Under the pieces are notes generated by a model. It made no database searches. It worked only from the letters and a program-made list of their open reading frames with translations, and was not told where the DNA came from. Shown here piece after piece: positions 36,199 through 46,617 of a stretch of 64,000 nucleotides of DNA. Both the position numbers and the translations under genes were made by a program. The stretch's first letter is position 1. Each line of letters opens with the position of its first letter. Source of the stretch: Burkholderia sp. lig30 (lineage in GTDB: Bacteria > Pseudomonadota > Gammaproteobacteria > Burkholderiales > Burkholderiaceae); NCBI RefSeq assembly GCF_000687455.2, contig NZ_JGVW01000049.1, forward strand, positions 62,001 to 126,000, read 5' to 3'.

Positions 36199-36675
36199 AT
36201 GAATATGCGTACCGTAGATCGGATCCGCGAGATGACGCCTCCGCCGATGACGGAGCGGGAACTGGAAATGGCTCGCGTTGCACAACGCTGCATCATGGAA
36301 GCGCTCGATCACTCCAGAGCCGCGTCAATCACATTGACGACGGACTCGGGTGAGCATCCGTCGGTTGAGGTGCCGCCTGCGGCCCTGAAACTCATTGGCC
36401 AATTGCTCGGAGCGATGAGTGAAGGTCGTTCAATCACCTTGTTGCCGGCGAATCGGGAATTCACCACAGTCGGAGCCGCCCATTTTCTCAATGTGTCGCG
36501 GCCGTTCGTGATCAAGGAAATCGAAGCTGGCCGCCTGAACCATCGTATGGTCGGAACGCATCGCCGGATTGCATTCGACGACCTCGTCGCGTACGCGAAC
36601 CAGATGCGGAACAAGCAGGAAGCGGCCCTGGAGCACATGGCGGACAACGCCCGAGAATTGGGACTGGACTACTGA
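36199..36675 (+). CDS. excisionase-family DNA-binding antitoxin (partner of a PIN toxin)
   Basis: The 158-residue product has an N-terminal region with ITLTTDSGEHPSVEVPPAALKLIGQLLGAM and a C-terminal MerR/excisionase-type helix-turn-helix (about 95-145): EFTTVGAAHFLNVSRPFVIKEIEAGRLNHRMVGTHRRIAFDDLVAYANQM. This layout is that of antitoxins encoded just before PF13470-type PIN toxins. It starts at ATG 36199 (36205 possible). One base after its stop begins a PIN-toxin frame that is cut after about 15 codons, so the antitoxin is now an orphan. It should bind DNA and repress its own promoter, perhaps at the palindrome upstream. Confidence 0.82.
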   Translation: MNMRTVDRIREMTPPPMTERELEMARVAQRCIMEALDHSRAASITLTTDSGEHPSVEVPPAALKLIGQLLGAMSEGRSITLLPANREFTTVGAAHFLNVSRPFVIKEIEAGRLNHRMVGTHRRIAFDDLVAYANQMRNKQEAALEHMADNARELGLDY

Positions 36676-36676
36676 G

Positions 36677-36766
36677 ATGGCCGGTTACGCGCGCTACACA
36701 GCCTTGCTCGATGCGTGCGTGCCCGAACCACTCACCACGGCAACGAATACGTCTTCGTATTGGTGA
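36677..36766 (+). pseudogene. remnant of a PIN-domain toxin gene
   Basis: The frame begins MAGYARYTALLDACV, matching the conserved start of PIN toxins of this type, whose LLDACVLYPAP contains the first catalytic aspartate. After Val15 the sequence changes to PEPLTTATNTSSYW and stops. The breakpoint lies next to the 3' end of phnY (stop at 36732), so most of the toxin gene was deleted at this junction. The remaining acidic residues of the RNase active site are missing. Confidence 0.75.
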
Positions 36767-38186
36767 AACTCTTCATCGCCTCCTGCACCCCTTCCTTGTA
36801 GCCGAGCCCGGAATCCTTCACGCCGCCGAACGGCGTCAGTTCGAGCCGATACCCCGGCACCTCCCGCACATTGACGCTGCCCACTTCCAGCTCGGTGATG
36901 AAGCGCGTGATGTAGTCGAACCGATTCGTGCAGATCGACGACGACAGCGCATAGTCGGTACTGTTCGACATCCTGATCGCTTCGTCGATGTCGCGAAACC
37001 GCATGATCGGCGACACCGGCCCGAACGTCTCGTGCTTCACGAGCGGCATGTCGGGCGTCACGCGATCGACGACGGTCGGCGAATAGAGCGCGCCGTCGCG
37101 CCGGTTGCCGACAAGCAGACGTGCGCCGCGCGACATCGCGTCGCTCACCTGTCGCTCGCAAAAGCGCGCAGCCGCCTCGTCGATCACCGTGCCCATGTCG
37201 ATCGACGGATCGGCGGGATCCCCGTAGCGCCACGCGCGGGTCTTCTCGACGACCAGCTCGGTGAAACGCTCGGCCACCGCCTCGTGCACCAGCATCCGCT
37301 TGATCGCCGTGCAGCGCTGCCCCGAGTTCTTGTACGAGCCGGACACCGCGAGCGTGCTCGCCTCGTCGAGATCCGCATCCTCCATCACGATGATCGGATC
37401 GTTGCCACCCAGCTCCAGCACCGCACGCCGGTAGCCCATCCGCGCCGCGATCGACTTGCCGATCGCCACGCCGCCCGTGAACGTGATCATGTCGATCGCC
37501 GGGTTCGTGATCAGTTCGTCGGCAATCACCCGCGGATCGCCGGTCACGACCTGCAGCATCTGCACGGGCAAGCCGGCTTCGTACAGGATGTCCGCGAACA
37601 GGCAGCACGACAGCGGCACCTTCTCCGACGGCTTCACGACGATCCGGTTGTTGGTCGCGACCGACGGCACGATCTTGTGCGCGACCTGGTTCATCGGGTG
37701 GTTGAACGGCGTGATCGCCGAGATCACGCCGAGCAGCGGGTCGCGCTGCGTGTAGACGCGGCGCTTCTTGCCGTGCGGCGTCAGATCGCACGAGAAGATC
37801 TGGCCGTCGTCCTTCAGCACTTCGCCCGCGCCGAACGTCAGCACGTCGGCGACACGGCCGGCCTCATAAGTCGAATCCTTCACGCACAAGCCCGATTCTG
37901 CGGTGATGAGCCGCGCGATCTCGGCGGTGCGCGCGCGCACGATGTCCGCCGCACCGCGCAGGATCGCCGCGCGCTCGTGGCGCGTGAGCGTCGGCCGGTA
38001 CGCGCGCGCGACCGCGAACGCGCGCCGCACGTCGTCGAGCGTCGCTTTCGGCACCGTGCCGACGAGCGCGCCGTCGTACGGATTGCGCACCTCGATCACG
38101 TCGTCATGGCGAATGCGTTCGCCGTCGATCCGCAGCGCCTCGTGGCGAATGTCGCCCGCCGCCGTCGTGTCTGCCATCGCGTTCAT
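36732..38186 (-). CDS. phnY: phosphonoacetaldehyde dehydrogenase
   Basis: PhnY oxidises phosphonoacetaldehyde to phosphonoacetate, the substrate of PhnA. The 484-residue NAD(P)-dependent aldehyde dehydrogenase shows ITPFNHPMNQVAHKIVPS, the cofactor-binding TFTGGVAIGKSIA, the catalytic glutamate in VLELGGNDP and the catalytic cysteine in SGQRCTAIKR. The phosphonate function is assigned from its position 30 bp after phnA and close resemblance to the PhnY type. The stop lies at the junction with the toxin remnant, but the protein appears complete. Confidence 0.92.
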   Translation of the reverse strand: MNAMADTTAAGDIRHEALRIDGERIRHDDVIEVRNPYDGALVGTVPKATLDDVRRAFAVARAYRPTLTRHERAAILRGAADIVRARTAEIARLITAESGLCVKDSTYEAGRVADVLTFGAGEVLKDDGQIFSCDLTPHGKKRRVYTQRDPLLGVISAITPFNHPMNQVAHKIVPSVATNNRIVVKPSEKVPLSCCLFADILYEAGLPVQMLQVVTGDPRVIADELITNPAIDMITFTGGVAIGKSIAARMGYRRAVLELGGNDPIIVMEDADLDEASTLAVSGSYKNSGQRCTAIKRMLVHEAVAERFTELVVEKTRAWRYGDPADPSIDMGTVIDEAAARFCERQVSDAMSRGARLLVGNRRDGALYSPTVVDRVTPDMPLVKHETFGPVSPIMRFRDIDEAIRMSNSTDYALSSSICTNRFDYITRFITELEVGSVNVREVPGYRLELTPFGGVKDSGLGYKEGVQEAMKSFTNTKTYSLPW

Positions 38187-38216
38187 GAGTAAGCTCCCGT
38201 TCCGGATGCGTGCGCG

Positions 38217-39623
<1,407 letters not shown>

Positions 39624-39705
39624 CTACCCGCTTCAGCCTTTCCCGGCGCCTCGACGGCGCGCCGGACGGCTCATGAGCAACGACCTGCGCGCAACCGGCC
39701 GCGCA

Positions 39706-39736
39706 AGCAAAACGGGGCGCCACAACGCGCCCCGTT
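39706..39736 (-). terminator. rho-independent terminator of phnR
   Basis: AACGGGGCGC / GCGCCCCGTT is a perfect 10-bp stem with a 6-base loop, followed on the minus strand by TTTTGCTTG. It begins about 45 bp after the phnR stop. Confidence 0.82.
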
Positions 39737-39779
39737 CGATTCGTCCCGCGTCAGCGGACAGGCCTGAGCCGTGTCACGC

Positions 39780-40508
39780 TCACGCGCGCGCCGCTTTCGC
39801 GCGCACGGCCTTGCCGGCCGCCGGCAGCCCGTGCTCGTGCATGCGCCGCATCCGCGCGAGGCCGTGCGCGAGATGCTCGCGCACGCGCGCTACCGCGCGC
39901 GCCTCGTCGCCGTCGGCGAGCGCCTGCACGATCTGCTCGTGTTCGCCGGCCGAGATCGACAGCGCATCCTCCTCGGCCTCGATCGCAGCCTGGCGCAGCA
40001 GGCCGAGCTGACGCACGAGACGGCGGTACGTGTCGGCCAGGTGCGCATTGCCGACGCCCGCGACCATCGCGTCGTGGAACTGCACGTTCAGCGCGGTATA
40101 GCCGGTGACGTCGTGCGCGCCGGCCGCCGCCTTCATCGACTGGATGATGTCCTTCAACACCGTGAGCGTGCCGGCCGGCATGCCTTTCGCGAGCCGCCGC
40201 GCGACCGATTCGTCGAGCATCGCGCGCACCTCGTAGATCTCCTCGGCCTCGCGCAGCGGCACGACGCGCACCGTCACGCCGCGGTTCTTCTCGTTGCGCA
40301 ACAGTCCCGCCTGCTCGAGCGCGCGAAACGCTTCGCGCACCGGCCCGCGCGACACGTTCAGGCGCGTCGCGATCTCGACCTCGTTGAGCTTTTCGCCGGG
40401 CGCGTATTCGCCGGCGACGATGCTGCGCTCGAGCATGTCCTGAACGATCATGGCGAGCGACTGGCTCTGCAGGAGTTCGATGGCGTTGAGCGCGTTGGGG
40501 ACAGTCAT
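39780..40508 (-). CDS. phnR: GntR-family (FadR subfamily) regulator of phosphonate use
   Basis: The 242-residue regulator has an N-terminal GntR winged helix (about residues 15-80: LEVEIATRLNVSRGPVREAFRALEQAGLL read as EKLNEVEIATRL and SRGPVREAF) and an FCD effector domain (YEVRAMLDESVARRLA, NVQFHDAMVAGVGNAHL, GEHEQIVQAL with conserved D/H metal ligands). Start ATG 40508 (MTVPNALNAIELLQ) follows a strong promoter. Its place before phnA-phnY matches the phosphonate-linked GntR regulators of Burkholderia. Autoregulation is likely because both promoters share a TGTTGACA core. Confidence 0.85.
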   Translation of the reverse strand: MTVPNALNAIELLQSQSLAMIVQDMLERSIVAGEYAPGEKLNEVEIATRLNVSRGPVREAFRALEQAGLLRNEKNRGVTVRVVPLREAEEIYEVRAMLDESVARRLAKGMPAGTLTVLKDIIQSMKAAAGAHDVTGYTALNVQFHDAMVAGVGNAHLADTYRRLVRQLGLLRQAAIEAEEDALSISAGEHEQIVQALADGDEARAVARVREHLAHGLARMRRMHEHGLPAAGKAVRAKAARA

Positions 40509-40567
40509 GGTGGGGCGGGCGCGAGGCCGCGATGCGGATGAGGGACGCCGGTTCGGCAATCGGGGCA

Positions 40568-40596
40568 TATATACGCGCGGCCCCATGCAATGTCAA
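40568..40596 (-). promoter_or_regulatory. phnR promoter
   Basis: On the minus strand, -35 TTGACA (40591-40596), exactly 17 bp, -10 TATATA (40568-40573). The -35 overlaps CTGTTGACATT, similar to the palindrome at the phnA promoter. Confidence 0.8.
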
Positions 40597-40791
40597 CAGT
40601 CGTCAGTTTCCAAACGACCGGCCGGCGCGCCGCCTTCCGCACCCGTTGCCGCGCCGCTTGCCGTCCTGCCACACGCGGGCGCGGACTGCGGATCGGGTGC
40701 GGGCCTCCACAGCTTCACGAAGCAGAGCGCACGCCCCTTCGACAAGGTGGGACATGCCTAATGCGGATTGGAGACAGCTCGCGCGCCGCAT

Positions 40792-40851
40792 CGCCTGCGC
40801 GCATGCCACCACCGCGCATGCCGCCTGCGCGTACGCCGCCAGCGCGCATGC
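40792..40851 (+). repeat. four imperfect 15-bp tandem units
   Basis: Units such as CGCCTGCGCGCATGC, CACCACCGCGCATGC, CGCCTGCGCGTACGC and CGCCAGCGCGCATGC follow each other without gaps. They are non-coding and GC-rich. No function is evident. Confidence 0.7.
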
Positions 40852-41116
40852 CGGGCGGCGGGCGCACGCGTCGAGCGGGCATGCCGAACCGTCGATAAAC
40901 GACAACGCCGGCGGGCCGAGCGCGCCGATCTTAGCGCGTTCCCGCGCCGCCAAACATAGCGAAATCTGGAAGGAACCTTTCCACTCTGGGTGACTAACGC
41001 TAGAAATTCGGCTCATTACACTGCGCCGGTCGTATGTCGTGAAGGACGCCGAACATCGGCCGAAAACCGCGCACATAGGCATCCGCACATCAATCGCAGG
41101 ACTCGGGGAGAACGAC

Positions 41117-42262
41117 ATGAACAAGCGTTGGGGGATCATCATTCCGGCCGCGCTGCTGGCCACCGCCGCACACGCGCAAAGCAGCGTTACGCTGTACGGA
41201 AAGATCGAAGACGGCATCAACTACACGAGCAACGCACGCGGCCACAGCGCCGTGCAGCTACAAAGCGGCTACGACTACGGCAGCCGTTGGGGCATCAAGG
41301 GCACCGAGGATCTCGGCGCCGGCTACAAGGCGATCTTCCAGCTCGAAAACGGCTTCGACGTGAACACCGGCGGCCTGAACCAGGGCGGTCGCGAATTCGG
41401 CCGGCAGGCGTTCGTCGGCATCTCGTCCGACCGCTACGGCACGGTGACGCTCGGCCGCCAGTACGACCCGAGCGTGGACATGTTCTCGCCGCTCACCGCG
41501 AACGGCAACTGGACCGGCTATCTGTTCTCGCACCCGTACGACAACGACAACACCGACTACTCGTTCCGCGTGAACAACGCGGTCAAGTACGTGTCGCCGA
41601 CCTGGAACGGCATCACGGCCGAGGCGATGTACGGCTTCAGCAACCAGACGAATTTCGCGAACAACCGCCTGTACAGCGCGGCGCTGCAATACCAGCAGGG
41701 CGGCCTGACGCTCGGCGCGTCCTACGTGAAGATCAACAACGCGCACAACGGCGACACGACGGGCGCGATCACCGGCGACAACACGTTCGACGGATCGTCG
41801 CAGCAGAACATCGGCGTCGGCATCAACTACGACTTCGGCAAGACGCTGATCGGCTTCACGTATTCGCACGTCGACATCTACGACCCGACCCGCAACGGCT
41901 ATTTCACCGGTCAGACGCAGCCCACGGGCGGCGCCTGGAAGTCGTGGAAGTTCGACAACTTCGAAGTCAACGGCCTGTATCACGTCACGCCGGCGTTCTA
42001 CGTGGGCGCGGCCTATACGTACACGCAGGCGCGCGTGGATTCGACGGTCGGTGCGTTCAACCCGAAATGGCATCAGCTGAGCGCGAAGCTCAACTACAAC
42101 GTGTCGAAGCGCACGGAAGTGTTCCTAGAAGGCGTGTACCAGCGCGCGATCAGTGCGCATACGGGCACGGACTTCGACTACGCGTACATCCCGGGCGCGG
42201 CGGACATCTCGTCCGGCCCGAACCAGTTCGTCACGCGTCTCGCGCTGCTGCACCACTTCTGA
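41117..42262 (+). CDS. outer-membrane porin (Gram-negative general porin family)
   Basis: The 381-residue product has a signal peptide (MNKRWGIIIPAALLATAAHAQ, cleaved after AHA) and the start of the mature beta barrel SSVTLYGKIEDGINYTSN, typical of Burkholderia/Neisseria-type trimeric porins. The loop-3 region and alternating hydrophobic strands follow, and the protein ends in a C-terminal phenylalanine (ALLHHF), the outer-membrane assembly signal. Substrate selectivity is unknown; the neighbouring phn genes are on the other strand and need not be related. Confidence 0.93.
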   Translation: MNKRWGIIIPAALLATAAHAQSSVTLYGKIEDGINYTSNARGHSAVQLQSGYDYGSRWGIKGTEDLGAGYKAIFQLENGFDVNTGGLNQGGREFGRQAFVGISSDRYGTVTLGRQYDPSVDMFSPLTANGNWTGYLFSHPYDNDNTDYSFRVNNAVKYVSPTWNGITAEAMYGFSNQTNFANNRLYSAALQYQQGGLTLGASYVKINNAHNGDTTGAITGDNTFDGSSQQNIGVGINYDFGKTLIGFTYSHVDIYDPTRNGYFTGQTQPTGGAWKSWKFDNFEVNGLYHVTPAFYVGAAYTYTQARVDSTVGAFNPKWHQLSAKLNYNVSKRTEVFLEGVYQRAISAHTGTDFDYAYIPGAADISSGPNQFVTRLALLHHF

Positions 42263-42557
42263 TCGGCATGGCCGGTGGCGCGCGTCGCGCGCGGCCGGCC
42301 GCCGTGCGGCGCGCGGCAACACCTTGCCGCCATCCTGCCCGCGCGACCCACACGCCTTCGCGGCGGCCCGGATCGTCACTGGGCTGCCCGCACGCAGATC
42401 TCCCCTCGATGGCTGACACGCGCCCCGGTTCGACAGGAACCGATCAGGTGCGAAGTGGCGGGTTACCCCTCCGCCTCTGTCAGCGCCCCTCACGATCCCC
42501 GGAACGTCCAGGCAATCGCGCCGCGCGCCGCTCGGACCCGCGCGGCCGCGTGCCCGC

Positions 42558-44171
42558 TCAGACGCTGAAGCGGTTCAGCGTATAGGCGCGATAGGCCGCG
42601 ACGAATGCGTCGAACGACCCGGCCTCCTTCGACTCCAGCTCGGCCTGCTCGGCGAGCGACCGCTCGGCCAGTGCCGCAGCGGCGCGCGCGTCGGCTTCCG
42701 AAAGGGGCCGCGCACGGAAATAGGCTGCGTGCTCGTCGCTCTGCGCGCGCGCGAATGCGAGGAACGACTGGCCGCGCTCGCGCATCGTGCGCAGCACGCG
42801 CGCGGACGGCGTCAGCGCCGGGTCGGCCAGCTTCTCGCGCTGCATGGCGATCGCGCGCGCATGCGCGTCGCCGCCGCGAATTTCATCGAGCCGGCGGCCG
42901 ACGACCTCGATTTTCGCGAACAGCTCGTCCGCCCATGCGTGCATCGCCACCGGGCTACCGTCGCGCGACAACAACAGTCCGGGCGTGCGCCCTTCCATTG
43001 TCACAGTGCCGAAGTTCGCGTTGGCTTCCGTGTAGCCGTCGCAGCTGAGCGCCGGGCTCGCGTCGAGCGCGCACGTCAGCAGATAGGCGTCGAGAAAACG
43101 CGCGGTCTCGATCGAAATGCCGGTCGGCTCGAACGGATCGATGTCGAGACAGCGCACTTCGATGTACTGGACGCCCCGCGACGCGAGCGCGTGCAGCGGA
43201 CGTTCGCCCGAATGCGTGACCCGTTTGGGGCGGATCGTCGAGTAGAACTCGTTTTCGATCTGCAGCACGTTCGTGTTGATCTGGATCCACTCGCCGTCGC
43301 GATGCGTGCCGATCGCCTCGTACGGCGGATACGGCTCGCTCACCGCCTTCGACAGCCCGTCCAGATAACCCTGCAGCGTGTTGTAGTCGGCCTGCAGCGC
43401 GGCTTGCGCGGTCGTGTTCGAGTAGCCGAGATCGCTCATCCGCAGGCTCGTCGCGTACGGGCGATACAGCGTGTCCGCGTCGAACGCGTCGAGCGTGTTC
43501 GGCCTGCCGCGCAGGAACCGCGCGTCGAGCGCGGGCGACGCGCCGAACAGGTACATCAGCAGCCAGCTCGTGCGCCGGAAGTTGCGGATCACCGCCAGGT
43601 AGCGCTCGGACTGGTAGTCGACGAGGCTCGCCGTCGAGCCCTCTTCCGCATGCAGGCGCCGCCACACTTCTTCGTGCAGCGAATAGTTGTAGTGGATGCC
43701 GGCGATGCACTGCATCGTGCGCCCGTAGCGGTACGCGAGCCCGAGCCGGTACACCGTCTTCAGGCGGCCGATGTTCGACGTGCCGTAAAAGGCGAGCGGA
43801 ATCTCGTCGTCGGCGGGCAGCAGGCCCGGCATCGATTCGGTCCACAGCATCTCGTCGCCGAGCGACGCGTAGACGTGCCGATGCAGTTCGTCGAGGCGTT
43901 CGAGCGTGAGCGATGCGTCCGGCTCCGCCGGCGTGATCAGTTCGATCAGCGACTCGGAATAATCGGTCGTGAGCGACGGGTGCGTCAGTGCCGATCCGAG
44001 CGCGCGCGGATGCGGCGTGAAGGCGATCATCCCGTCGCGCGTCACGCGCAGGCTTTCCTTTTCGATACCGCGCAGACCGTCAGGCAAATGCTGTCGCGTC
44101 GGGCCGGTGCTCAGCGCGTCGAGGCGTTTCATCAGCAAATCGGTCTGGCGGAGGGTCATGGTGTTCGGCAT
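42558..44171 (-). CDS. gshA: glutamate-cysteine ligase
   Basis: GshA joins glutamate and cysteine in the first step of glutathione synthesis. The 537-residue product is of the proteobacterial type 1: GLRGIEKESLRV, TDYSESLIELITP, CIAGIHYNYSLHEEVW, and a C-terminal helical region ending YRAYTLNRFSV. The ATG at 44171 (MPNTMTLRQTDLLMKRL) is chosen; 44159 is an alternative. The frame runs on upstream into the alkA region without family resemblance. Confidence 0.95.
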   Translation of the reverse strand: MPNTMTLRQTDLLMKRLDALSTGPTRQHLPDGLRGIEKESLRVTRDGMIAFTPHPRALGSALTHPSLTTDYSESLIELITPAEPDASLTLERLDELHRHVYASLGDEMLWTESMPGLLPADDEIPLAFYGTSNIGRLKTVYRLGLAYRYGRTMQCIAGIHYNYSLHEEVWRRLHAEEGSTASLVDYQSERYLAVIRNFRRTSWLLMYLFGASPALDARFLRGRPNTLDAFDADTLYRPYATSLRMSDLGYSNTTAQAALQADYNTLQGYLDGLSKAVSEPYPPYEAIGTHRDGEWIQINTNVLQIENEFYSTIRPKRVTHSGERPLHALASRGVQYIEVRCLDIDPFEPTGISIETARFLDAYLLTCALDASPALSCDGYTEANANFGTVTMEGRTPGLLLSRDGSPVAMHAWADELFAKIEVVGRRLDEIRGGDAHARAIAMQREKLADPALTPSARVLRTMRERGQSFLAFARAQSDEHAAYFRARPLSEADARAAAALAERSLAEQAELESKEAGSFDAFVAAYRAYTLNRFSV

Positions 44172-44326
44172 GGATGCGCAGGTGCGGGCTCGGCCGCGCG
44201 CTGAACGCCCTCGCGCGGCCTGGCAGGATTGTTGTTCGCCTGGATTGGTAGCGGGCACTTTAACATCTCGCCGGAACGCGCGCTTGAGGTGACGCGGCGC
44301 ACGGCGCGCGGGGGTTTCGGGGTGCG

Positions 44327-45274
44327 CTACCCGCCTCGCGCCGCCCCCGCGCGATCGGCGACCTCGTTCCACAAATGCAGCGCCGCATACGCGCGCCACG
44401 GACGCCAGCCGTCGCTGCGCCGCCGCTGGCTGCCCGGCCGGTCGAGCGACGGATCGCGCGCGGCGATCGACTGCATCAGCACGAGGTCGGACGCCGGCCA
44501 TGCATCCGGATCGCGCCACGCGCGCATCGCGATGTATTCGACCGTCCACGGGCCGATGCCCGGCAACGCGAGCCAGGTCTCGCGCAGCGTCTGCAGATCG
44601 GCATGCGCAGTATCGAGCGGCACGTCGCCCGCCGCGACCGCGCGCGCCATCCCCGACAGCGCCGCAGCCCGCTTGCCCGGCATGCCGATGTGCGCGAGAT
44701 CGCACGCGGCCAGCGCGTCCGGCGCGGGAAAGCGCCAGGCGGGCGCGCCGCCGCCGTCACTCGCGACGCGCTCGCCCGCGCGCTCGACGAGCCGTCCGAC
44801 GATTGTCGTCGCGGCCTTGACGCTGACCTGTTGCCCGACGATCGCGCGCACGGCCAGCTCGAAGCCCGACCACGCACCCGGCACGCGCAGCCCCGGCGCG
44901 GCCGCGACGAGCGGCGCGAACCACGGATCGCGCGACAGCTGCGCGCCGATCTCGGCCGGATCGGCGCGCAGGTCGAACATCGTCGCGAGGCGCGCGGCGA
45001 ACGCGTCGTCGACGTGGCGCGCCGCCGCGCCTTCGACGGTCGCCACGAGGCAGTGCTTGCGCGCATGGCGGCGCACCGTCAGTCGGCCGGGCGCGCCGCG
45101 ATACTCGACGATCCGGCAATAGGCGCCGTCCGCGACCAATTCGACGCCCGGAATCGCCCGCCCGCTGAAAAAGCGCAGCACGCGCGCCCAGTCGTAAGGG
45201 GCGCTGAAGCGCAGCTGCAGCTGCGCGGCCGGCGACGCCTCGCCGCCATTCGGGAACAGGGTCGCGACGCTCAC
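44327..45274 (-). CDS. alkA: DNA-3-methyladenine glycosylase II
   Basis: AlkA removes alkylated bases such as 3-methyladenine. The 315-residue product starts at GTG 45274 (overlapping the ada stop as GTGA) and has the AlkA N-terminal domain (SAPYDWARVLRFFSGRAIPGVE), the core GAWSGFELAVRAIVGQQVSVKAA and the helix-hairpin-helix with catalytic aspartate LPGIGPWTVEYIAMRAWRDPDAWPASD. It is translationally coupled to ada, so both repair activities are likely induced together by alkylation damage. Confidence 0.93.
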   Translation of the reverse strand: MSVATLFPNGGEASPAAQLQLRFSAPYDWARVLRFFSGRAIPGVELVADGAYCRIVEYRGAPGRLTVRRHARKHCLVATVEGAAARHVDDAFAARLATMFDLRADPAEIGAQLSRDPWFAPLVAAAPGLRVPGAWSGFELAVRAIVGQQVSVKAATTIVGRLVERAGERVASDGGGAPAWRFPAPDALAACDLAHIGMPGKRAAALSGMARAVAAGDVPLDTAHADLQTLRETWLALPGIGPWTVEYIAMRAWRDPDAWPASDLVLMQSIAARDPSLDRPGSQRRRSDGWRPWRAYAALHLWNEVADRAGAARGG

Positions 45275-46359
45275 GCTGCGCTGTCCTCCGCGACGGCCGG
45301 CGAGTCGTCGCCCGCCTGGCGCGACTCGGCGTCGAGCAGCGCCGCCTTGCGGCGCAACCCCCAGCGATACCCGGCGAGCGCGCCACCCTTCTGCACGACG
45401 CGGTGGCACGGAATCGCGAGCGCAACCGGATTCGACGCGCAGGCGGACGCGACCGCCCGCACCGCGCGCGGCGCGCCCAGCGATTCGGCGATGTCGGTAT
45501 AGCTGCGTGTTTCGCCGTACGGAATACGGGTCAGCGCCTCCCAGACGCGCTGCTGGAACGCAGTCGGCGCGACGTCGAGCGGCAGGTCGAACGTGCGTCG
45601 CGTGCCGTCCAGATACGCATCGATCTGCGCGAGAAACGGTGCGATCCGTTCCGGCGACTCGACCAGCTCGGCACGCGCGAACGCGTCCTTCAGCGCGTCG
45701 ACGAGCGGCGCGCGGGCATCGCCGAACGCAATCCGGCAGATGCCCTGCGCGGTCGCGGCGACGAGCACGGCGCCGAGCGGCGTGGTGGCCGTCGCATAGT
45801 CGATCCGCAACCCGGCACCCTGGCGGCGGAACGCCGACGGCGTCATGCCCAGCTCGCGCGGCACCGACGCATAAAGCCGCGACGGCGAATTGAAGCCCGC
45901 GTCGGCCGCCGCCCGCGTGACCGGCTGCCCGCTTTGCAGCGCGTCCCGCAACGCCGCGCCGCGCTGCGCGGCCTGATACTGCCGCGGCGACACGCCAACC
46001 ACGCGCTTGAAGAGCCGCTGCAGATGGAACGGGCTGACGTGGACAGCGTCGCTCAACTGCGCGAGCGTGAGCCGCTCGGGGTGAGCATCGAGCACCGTGC
46101 ACGCGCGGTTGACGATCTCGATGTCGCGCGGCAGCCCTTCCGGCTGGCAGCGCTTGCATGGGCGAAAGCCGGCCGCGCGCGCGGCGGCCGGATCGTCGAA
46201 GTACGTGACGTGCTCGCGGCGTGGCAGCCGCGACGCGCAGCTCGGGCGGCAAAACACGCCGGTCGTCCGAACCGCATAGCAGAACGCACCGTCCGCCTGC
46301 TGGTCGCGGGCGGTCAGCGCGGCCCAGCGCGCGTCGTCGGTCGAATAGGCGGATTTCAT
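45271..46359 (-). CDS. ada: Ada: methylphosphotriester/O6-methylguanine methyltransferase and AraC-type activator
   Basis: The 362-residue product carries all three Ada parts: an N-terminal zinc domain with cysteines at 37, 41, 68 and 71 (VFCRPSC and RPCKRC), an AraC-type helix-turn-helix (LAQLSDAVHVSPFHLQRLFKRVVGVSPRQY) and a C-terminal methyltransferase with the acceptor cysteine in AIPCHRVVQKGG. Cys37 corresponds to the phosphotriester acceptor that turns Ada into an activator. It precedes alkA, a known type of adaptive-response operon. Confidence 0.96.
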   Translation of the reverse strand: MKSAYSTDDARWAALTARDQQADGAFCYAVRTTGVFCRPSCASRLPRREHVTYFDDPAAARAAGFRPCKRCQPEGLPRDIEIVNRACTVLDAHPERLTLAQLSDAVHVSPFHLQRLFKRVVGVSPRQYQAAQRGAALRDALQSGQPVTRAAADAGFNSPSRLYASVPRELGMTPSAFRRQGAGLRIDYATATTPLGAVLVAATAQGICRIAFGDARAPLVDALKDAFARAELVESPERIAPFLAQIDAYLDGTRRTFDLPLDVAPTAFQQRVWEALTRIPYGETRSYTDIAESLGAPRAVRAVASACASNPVALAIPCHRVVQKGGALAGYRWGLRRKAALLDAESRQAGDDSPAVAEDSAA

Positions 46360-46582
46360 CGGAACCTCGCAATGTCAGTGTAGACGGTGCCTACTGTAGG
46401 CATCGGCGCGCATCGTCGCGCCCCGAATCTTGCGCTGTGATTCGCCCGGATCAACCGGGGATGCATCAAAAAACGCGGCACGATCCGTCCCTTGAAGCCG
46501 CGCCGTCACTGACGGCGACATGTTTTTGCTGCAATGCGGATGCGACAAATCGCCGTCCTGACGTTTTTTTGCACAAATAATA
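46360..46582. other. intergenic region upstream of ada
   Basis: This segment between ada and the small-RNA promoter holds no gene that I can see. A second gap up to the VOC gene is taken up by the candidate small RNA described separately. Confidence 0.5.
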
Positions 46583-46611
46583 TTGCGTCGCAGCATGGCG
46601 GTGTGTATAGT
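46583..46611 (+). promoter_or_regulatory. strong sigma-70 promoter of the candidate small RNA
   Basis: -35 TTGCGT (46583-46588), exactly 17 bp, -10 TATAGT (46606-46611). The start would fall near 46618. Confidence 0.82.
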
Positions 46612-46617
46612 TGGAAC

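Larger units (their letters stand above)
40509..41116. other. intergenic region between phnR and the porin gene
   Basis: No convincing gene lies in these 608 bp. The left part holds the phnR promoter (40568-40596), the middle a 15-bp imperfect tandem repeat (40792-40851), and the right part the leader of the porin gene. Several open frames here are low-complexity Ala/Cys/Arg-rich translations of the repeat and are not considered real. Confidence 0.6.

Noticed and set aside
36677-36766. A complete short protein of 29 residues after the antitoxin
   Set aside because: Only the first about 15 residues match a PIN toxin and the rest is antisense to phnY, so it is listed as a remnant.
40603-41220. 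205-codon minus-strand frame between phnR and the porin gene
   Set aside because: It is largely a translation of the 15-bp repeat and overlaps the porin start and the phnR promoter.
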